NCBI GenBank assembly: GCA_051000345.1
Contig: JBPCOJ010000038.1
Coordinates: 1-64,000 of the forward strand
Length of the DNA: 64,000 nucleotides
Direction: 5' to 3'
DNA from: JBHENC01 sp051000345
GTDB taxonomy: Bacteria; Acidobacteriota; Blastocatellia; Pyrinomonadales; Pyrinomonadaceae
The notes under the pieces were generated by a model. The model made no database searches, had not been told where the DNA came from, and saw only the letters and a program-made list of their open reading frames with translations. Shown in pieces: positions 60,767-64,000 of the stretch (position 1 is the first letter of the stretch; the number at the start of each line of letters is the position of its first letter). The translations under genes and the position numbers were made by a program.

Positions 60767-61179
60767 TGAATCTCAAGCGCTAAGTGGCGGAGTGCATAAT
60801 CTGCCGCCCATCTGATACCACGCGATTGCCCGTTACCGGAAGGCACTAATCGCAAGTAAATATCACTCATTCCAACATCGTTAACAGGCACTAAATAAAC
60901 TAGATTGTCTTCAGGATTGAGAATAGCAAATAAATCAGCCAGACCTCTGTAATTTCGCCTTTCACCTCCGCTGCCTGACAAGCTGTAAGCATTGAATATC
61001 AACACTCCATTCCGCACACGTCCTGTTTTGCATTGGACGCGATATAACCGACGCCTGTCATCAGCAACTAAATCATATTTATGGCCTGAACCAAAAGGAA
61101 CGGACACAAGATACCCGGCAGCAACGAAAGCCGCTAGAATTCCAGCTTCGCTTAGGTTCCCTATGTCTCCGGTATTCAT
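60757..61179 (-). CDS. PD-(D/E)XK endonuclease-like protein
   Basis: A 140-residue protein of the group I intron-associated endonuclease-like family (PDDEXK_11). Key parts are GNLSEAGILAAFVAAGYLVSVPFG in two pieces near 8-30 and the active site KYDLVADDRRRLYRVQCKTG near 34-53 (Asp then Q-x-K), then ADLFAILNPEDNLVYLVPV. Such genes are dispersed and often near tRNAs or phage remnants; no intron is seen here. The 3' end overlaps tRNA-Gly by ten bases. Confidence 0.75.
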   Translation of the reverse strand: MNTGDIGNLSEAGILAAFVAAGYLVSVPFGSGHKYDLVADDRRRLYRVQCKTGRVRNGVLIFNAYSLSGSGGERRNYRGLADLFAILNPEDNLVYLVPVNDVGMSDIYLRLVPSGNGQSRGIRWAADYALRHLALEIQHE

Positions 61180-61256
61180 ATAACAAATGTTTCAGCAGCA
61201 AAAGAATAATCCAAGTAGGGTTTGTAAAGCAAAGATTCAGGTGGCACGCGGCGGCG

Positions 61257-61667
61257 TTACTCGTCCTGCTCCTTTGCTTTCTGCGCGCCGGATGTTCCGT
61301 CAATCAGTTTGCGCGCGATTTCGCCGAGTTGCGCGATGTCTTCAGGCTTGCGCAGACAGCCTTGCGCTCCGGCCTTCGCCGCTTCTTCAGAGTCGAGCAA
61401 ATCGGCGAAGGCCGTATAAAAAAGAATCGGCGTGCGCTCATCGAAGCCCCGTATTTCGCGGCACACTTCAAGCCCGTCTTTGTCGGGCAAGCCGATGTCG
61501 AGCAAAATTAAATCGAATTTGTGGGCGCGCGCGTGCTGCAATCCTTCGTCGGCGGTTTCCACGCCCGTCACCGCAAAGCCCTGCTGCTGCAAGCTCCATT
61601 CAACCAACTCGCGCGTGTCTGAAACATCCTCTACGAAAAGAATCCGTCGGCGGACAGTATCGACCAT
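61257..61667 (-). CDS. Single-domain response regulator
   Basis: A 136-residue receiver-only protein. Asp residues in ILFVEDVSDTRELVEW form the acidic pocket near 11, the phosphorylated Asp is in DLILLDIGLPDKDGLEVC near 53, the Thr-Ala switch in LFYTAFADLLDSEEA and the Lys in GCLRKPEDIAQL near 105. The ATG at 61667 has a GAAGGAG ribosome site; 17 more residues could be read upstream. No output domain or kinase is adjacent, so it relays phosphate to unknown partners, as CheY/SpoF-like proteins do. Confidence 0.85.
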   Translation of the reverse strand: MVDTVRRRILFVEDVSDTRELVEWSLQQQGFAVTGVETADEGLQHARAHKFDLILLDIGLPDKDGLEVCREIRGFDERTPILFYTAFADLLDSEEAAKAGAQGCLRKPEDIAQLGEIARKLIDGTSGAQKAKEQDE

Positions 61668-61770
61668 TTCAACTCCTTCATTATTAAACAAGCGATTCGA
61701 CAAACGGCAAACGAACAAACCACTGTTAGTTGCGAATCAATGATTGTGAGTCAATCGCCGCCGTGCTTCT

Positions 61771-62307
61771 TCATTTTATGTAACGGCGCATCAACTCCGT
61801 CCATAGCCCGTGAGCCTTCAAAATCAACTCTGTGACTTCGCGCACTGCGCCGCGCCCGCCGTTTGCCTGCGTTACGTAGTGAGCGGCGCGGCGTGTTTCC
61901 TCGGCGGCGTCAGCAACGGCGATTGCTAATTCCACGCGCTGCATTAAAGGAATATCCGTCACGTCGTCGCCGATGAATGCGACTTCCGCATCGGAGACTT
62001 CCGCCTCAATGAGCAGTTCTTCATAGTCTTTGATTTTGTCCCAAGTTCCCTGCCGCACGAAATGCACGCCCAAGTCTTCGGCGCGGCGCTCGACGGCGCG
62101 CGATGTGCGACCCGAAATAATGCCCGAACGCAAGCCCGCGCGATGAAAAAGCACGAGGCCGTGCCCATCGCGGACATGAAAGGTTTTCTGTTCGCTGCCG
62201 TATTCAAAGAGCGTAATCAAGCCGTCCGTCAGCACACCATCGCAGTCCATCAACAGCAGTTTGATGCGGGCGGCGCGGCGCTCTAATTCCGTAACTTCAT
62301 TCGTCAA
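61771..62307 (-). CDS. kdsC: KdsC-type 3-deoxy-D-manno-octulosonate 8-phosphate phosphatase
   Basis: Removes the phosphate from KDO-8-P in lipopolysaccharide core synthesis. The 178-residue HAD hydrolase lacks a cap and has LLMDCDGVLTDGLI near 17 with the nucleophile Asp, GLRSGIISGRTSRAVERRAEDL in two parts near 56, and the C-terminal FIGDDVTDIPLM near 110. Length and the KdsC-like 'VRDGHGL' segment fit the tetrameric KdsC group rather than a general phosphatase. Its presence indicates an outer membrane. Confidence 0.88.
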   Translation of the reverse strand: MTNEVTELERRAARIKLLLMDCDGVLTDGLITLFEYGSEQKTFHVRDGHGLVLFHRAGLRSGIISGRTSRAVERRAEDLGVHFVRQGTWDKIKDYEELLIEAEVSDAEVAFIGDDVTDIPLMQRVELAIAVADAAEETRRAAHYVTQANGGRGAVREVTELILKAHGLWTELMRRYIK

Positions 62308-62311
62308 AGCT

Positions 62312-64000
62312 TTATCGCACCTCGAAGAATTCTATGCCGCTGAGTTTCCATGCACCGCCCGCCGCGCGCGTGAAAAAGTAAACGGCTGTGCCTGATTGAT
62401 CGCGTTCGTTTTGCCGTATATTGAGGCTGACATCGGCGGCGGCATGATTCGCGTCGAGTTGCTCTGTTCGCAGCACGCGCGTGTCCCAGCGTTCGGGCTG
62501 GCTTCCGATTATGCCTTTGGAGAAAGTGCCGAGTTCACCGGGAACAACGAGCGCGTCTAGTTCCGCTTTGCGCCCGCTCTTAATCGCGGCGTCGAATTGC
62601 GTTACGAAAGCGCGCACGGATTCGTCAACGGCGGGAGCAGCATTCGCCGAAGCTTCAGCTTTAATGCGTCCCTGTCTGGCGGCAAGCGTCGAAGCATATT
62701 CGCCACCGGCGCGCGCCGCTTCGTCGAAACGCTTTGCGGCTTCTGCGGCCTGTCCGCGCCGCAAACTGATTTCGCCGAGACCGACGTTTGCCCATGCGAG
62801 CGTTACGGGCGTCGGCAATCTTTGATCGAACGCCACGCGAAATTCTTTTTCCGCTTCATCGAGCTTGTTTTGCATTAGCAAGCTGCGCGCGAGAAGTATG
62901 CGTGCTTCCTGCGATGCGGGCATGTTGGCGAGCAACGCGCGCGCGGCAATTTCAGAGGGCGCATATTTTTGCTGCGTGAATAAACGTTGCGCTTCAATCA
63001 GCGGGTCATCCGTGCCTTCGCCGCGCGGCGCGACATCGTTCGCATAGTCGAGTTGCGGATAAAGCTTTTCAGCATCGACTTCGACACGCGCGATTTTCGC
63101 CGTAGAATTGAATACGGCTTCGCCGAAGTTGCGCGCAGGGATCGTCGCAGTCGTCGTCAAGCGTTTGCCATCTGAGGTCAGAGCGGCGATTGTGACATTG
63201 GCATCGAGTGAACCTGTGTTTCTCAAAGCCGCCGCCCAGCCGCCCGCGCGCTGCTGCGGAACGCCGATTAGCAAATCAATGTCCGTCGGCTGATCGAGCA
63301 GTGCGTCGAGAATCGTTTTGAGATTTGCGCCGCCGCGTTCAATCAAATTTGCGCGAAGCGTTGTGAGAGTCAAAGCGGCATTCGTCGGCTTGCTCTGCAC
63401 GGACGAACGCAGCAACGCTTGAAATGCTTCTGTGCCGAGGAAGCGTTCAGCGAGCCGCCAGAGCATCGCGCCTTTGTTGGTGACCGAAGAAAAATAAGTC
63501 GCATCGAGCGGCGTGGCTTGCGAAAGCGGCGCGTCACGTTTGGCAACCAAAGCATAAGCTTGTCGCTCGCGCATTCTTTCCGCTTCGGCGGCATCGCGCC
63601 CGAACTGCTTTTCGAGAAAGAGCGTTGCAAGATAAAGCGGCAAGCCTTCGCGCACCGCGCCGCCGCCTTCGCCGCGCACGGGCGTCGCGCCGCCGATCCA
63701 TAAATGCGCAACGGTTTCAGCGACGAGCAAGGCCGTGTCCGAATCGATTTTCGCGCGCCGGAACGTCGCCGCGTCGAGCAGCAGCGTGCCACCGTTATTA
63801 AATCCAGCGCCGCGCGAAACAGCGACAAGGCGCACCGGCGCGTCAACTCTCCCGCCGAAGTATTCCGCGTAAAACATGCGCGCCGACTGCGCTAACTTGA
63901 TAATCGAATCGGCCTGCGCGCGTTCATTTGCGCTTGCGCCCTTCGGCAGATAGGCGCTGATGCCGCGCGCGTCATTCCCTCCTTCGACAATGTCCCAATC
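62312..64000 (-). CDS. M1-peptidase-like exported protein with TPR-like and C-terminal domains, 5' partial
   Basis: The frame is open from the window edge (codon from base 64000) to the stop, so the N-terminus is missing; 562 residues are seen. The M1 aminopeptidase catalytic block appears as VAETVAHLWIGGAT where active enzymes have H-E-x-x-H; the first His is Ala here. It is followed by GAVREGLPLYLATLFLEKQFG with the distal Glu and MLWRLAERFLG. A Tetratrico-like stretch (residues about 330-440, LLANMPASQEARILLARSLL, EKEFRVAF) and a C-terminal domain (VSLNIRQNERDQSG, AYFFTRAAGGAWKLSG) follow. Enzyme activity is doubtful. Confidence 0.72.
   Translation of the reverse strand, partial: DWDIVEGGNDARGISAYLPKGASANERAQADSIIKLAQSARMFYAEYFGGRVDAPVRLVAVSRGAGFNNGGTLLLDAATFRRAKIDSDTALLVAETVAHLWIGGATPVRGEGGGAVREGLPLYLATLFLEKQFGRDAAEAERMRERQAYALVAKRDAPLSQATPLDATYFSSVTNKGAMLWRLAERFLGTEAFQALLRSSVQSKPTNAALTLTTLRANLIERGGANLKTILDALLDQPTDIDLLIGVPQQRAGGWAAALRNTGSLDANVTIAALTSDGKRLTTTATIPARNFGEAVFNSTAKIARVEVDAEKLYPQLDYANDVAPRGEGTDDPLIEAQRLFTQQKYAPSEIAARALLANMPASQEARILLARSLLMQNKLDEAEKEFRVAFDQRLPTPVTLAWANVGLGEISLRRGQAAEAAKRFDEAARAGGEYASTLAARQGRIKAEASANAAPAVDESVRAFVTQFDAAIKSGRKAELDALVVPGELGTFSKGIIGSQPERWDTRVLRTEQLDANHAAADVSLNIRQNERDQSGTAVYFFTRAAGGAWKLSGIEFFEVR

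Overview
The window is dense bacterial chromosome (genes nearly back to back, no gene-free stretch above about 300 bases). KdsC-type KDO-8-phosphate phosphatase, a TonB-like C-terminal domain and lipoprotein signals point to a Gram-negative cell. The mixture of tandem DUF3108 protein, PIN/TRAM membrane protein, SUF operon with an Rrf2 regulator, retropepsin-like and Uma2 genes, and many small toxin-antitoxin-like genes is typical in flavour of Acidobacteriota (Blastocatellia-like); that taxonomic placement is inference from gene content, not from a marker comparison.

Layout. 1-3.5 kb: pyrD (5' truncated by the window edge), pyrF and a secreted tandem-DUF3108 protein. 3.6-6.5 kb: ferrous iron uptake feoA-feoB plus a small Cys-rich Feo partner, behind a clear sigma70-type promoter with a palindromic operator. 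6.5-8.1 kb: small lipoprotein, a decayed VapC-like PIN gene, an orphan antitoxin, and a gene that at first looks broken by a TGA but reads as an AhpD-family selenoprotein (C-x-x-U, with a SECIS hairpin whose loop GU lies at the same offset as in the classic fdhF element). 8.1-11.1 kb: acyl-CoA/AMP ligase and a methyltransferase.

11.2-27.9 kb: a dispersed catabolic cluster for uracil/thymine by the reductive route: NCS1 transporter, PreT and PreA (dihydropyrimidine dehydrogenase), dihydropyrimidinase, beta-ureidopropionase, class III aminotransferase (beta-alanine), aldehyde dehydrogenase (malonate semialdehyde), RidA and an FMN reductase. It is interrupted by accessory cargo: HicB, HicBA, a retropepsin-like pair, a DUF7309/DUF6930-like protein, a DUF262 (GmrSD-like) gene that cuts off an AbiEii-like nucleotidyltransferase, a second nucleotidyltransferase pair and a Uma2 nuclease-like protein.

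27.9-34.7 kb: household enzymes (alpha/beta hydrolase, nitroreductase, NnrD, histidine phosphatase, SDR, exonuclease III, M20 peptidase). 34.7-41.3 kb: the SUF Fe-S assembly operon on the minus strand, rrf2-sufB-sufC-sufD-sufS-truncated haemoglobin-sufU, with a good promoter/operator at its head and an intrinsic terminator at its end. 41.5-45.8 kb: TonB-like protein, MtaD-like amidohydrolase, PsiE, cytidine deaminase, uridine kinase. 46.5-53.9 kb: nucleoside uptake and salvage (purine nucleoside phosphorylase, two permeases, double ATPase and BMP-type binding lipoprotein of a nucleoside ABC importer, pyrimidine nucleoside phosphorylase), followed by ispF, ispD and the PIN/TRAM protein. Thus the window joins pyrimidine synthesis, nucleoside import/salvage and pyrimidine base degradation.

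56.4-59.8 kb is an accessory island: two small unknown genes, then a second DUF262 gene broken by an IS630-type element and capped exactly at its stop codon by an IS5-type element. 59.9-64 kb: LEA-like repetitive lipoprotein, tRNA-Gly(CCC) beside a tRNA 3'-half fragment, a PD-(D/E)XK nuclease-like gene, a single-domain response regulator, kdsC and a partial M1-peptidase-like protein with a degenerate zinc motif. A family of heptamer-based hairpin repeats sits in many of the minus-strand intergenic gaps between 39 and 55 kb.
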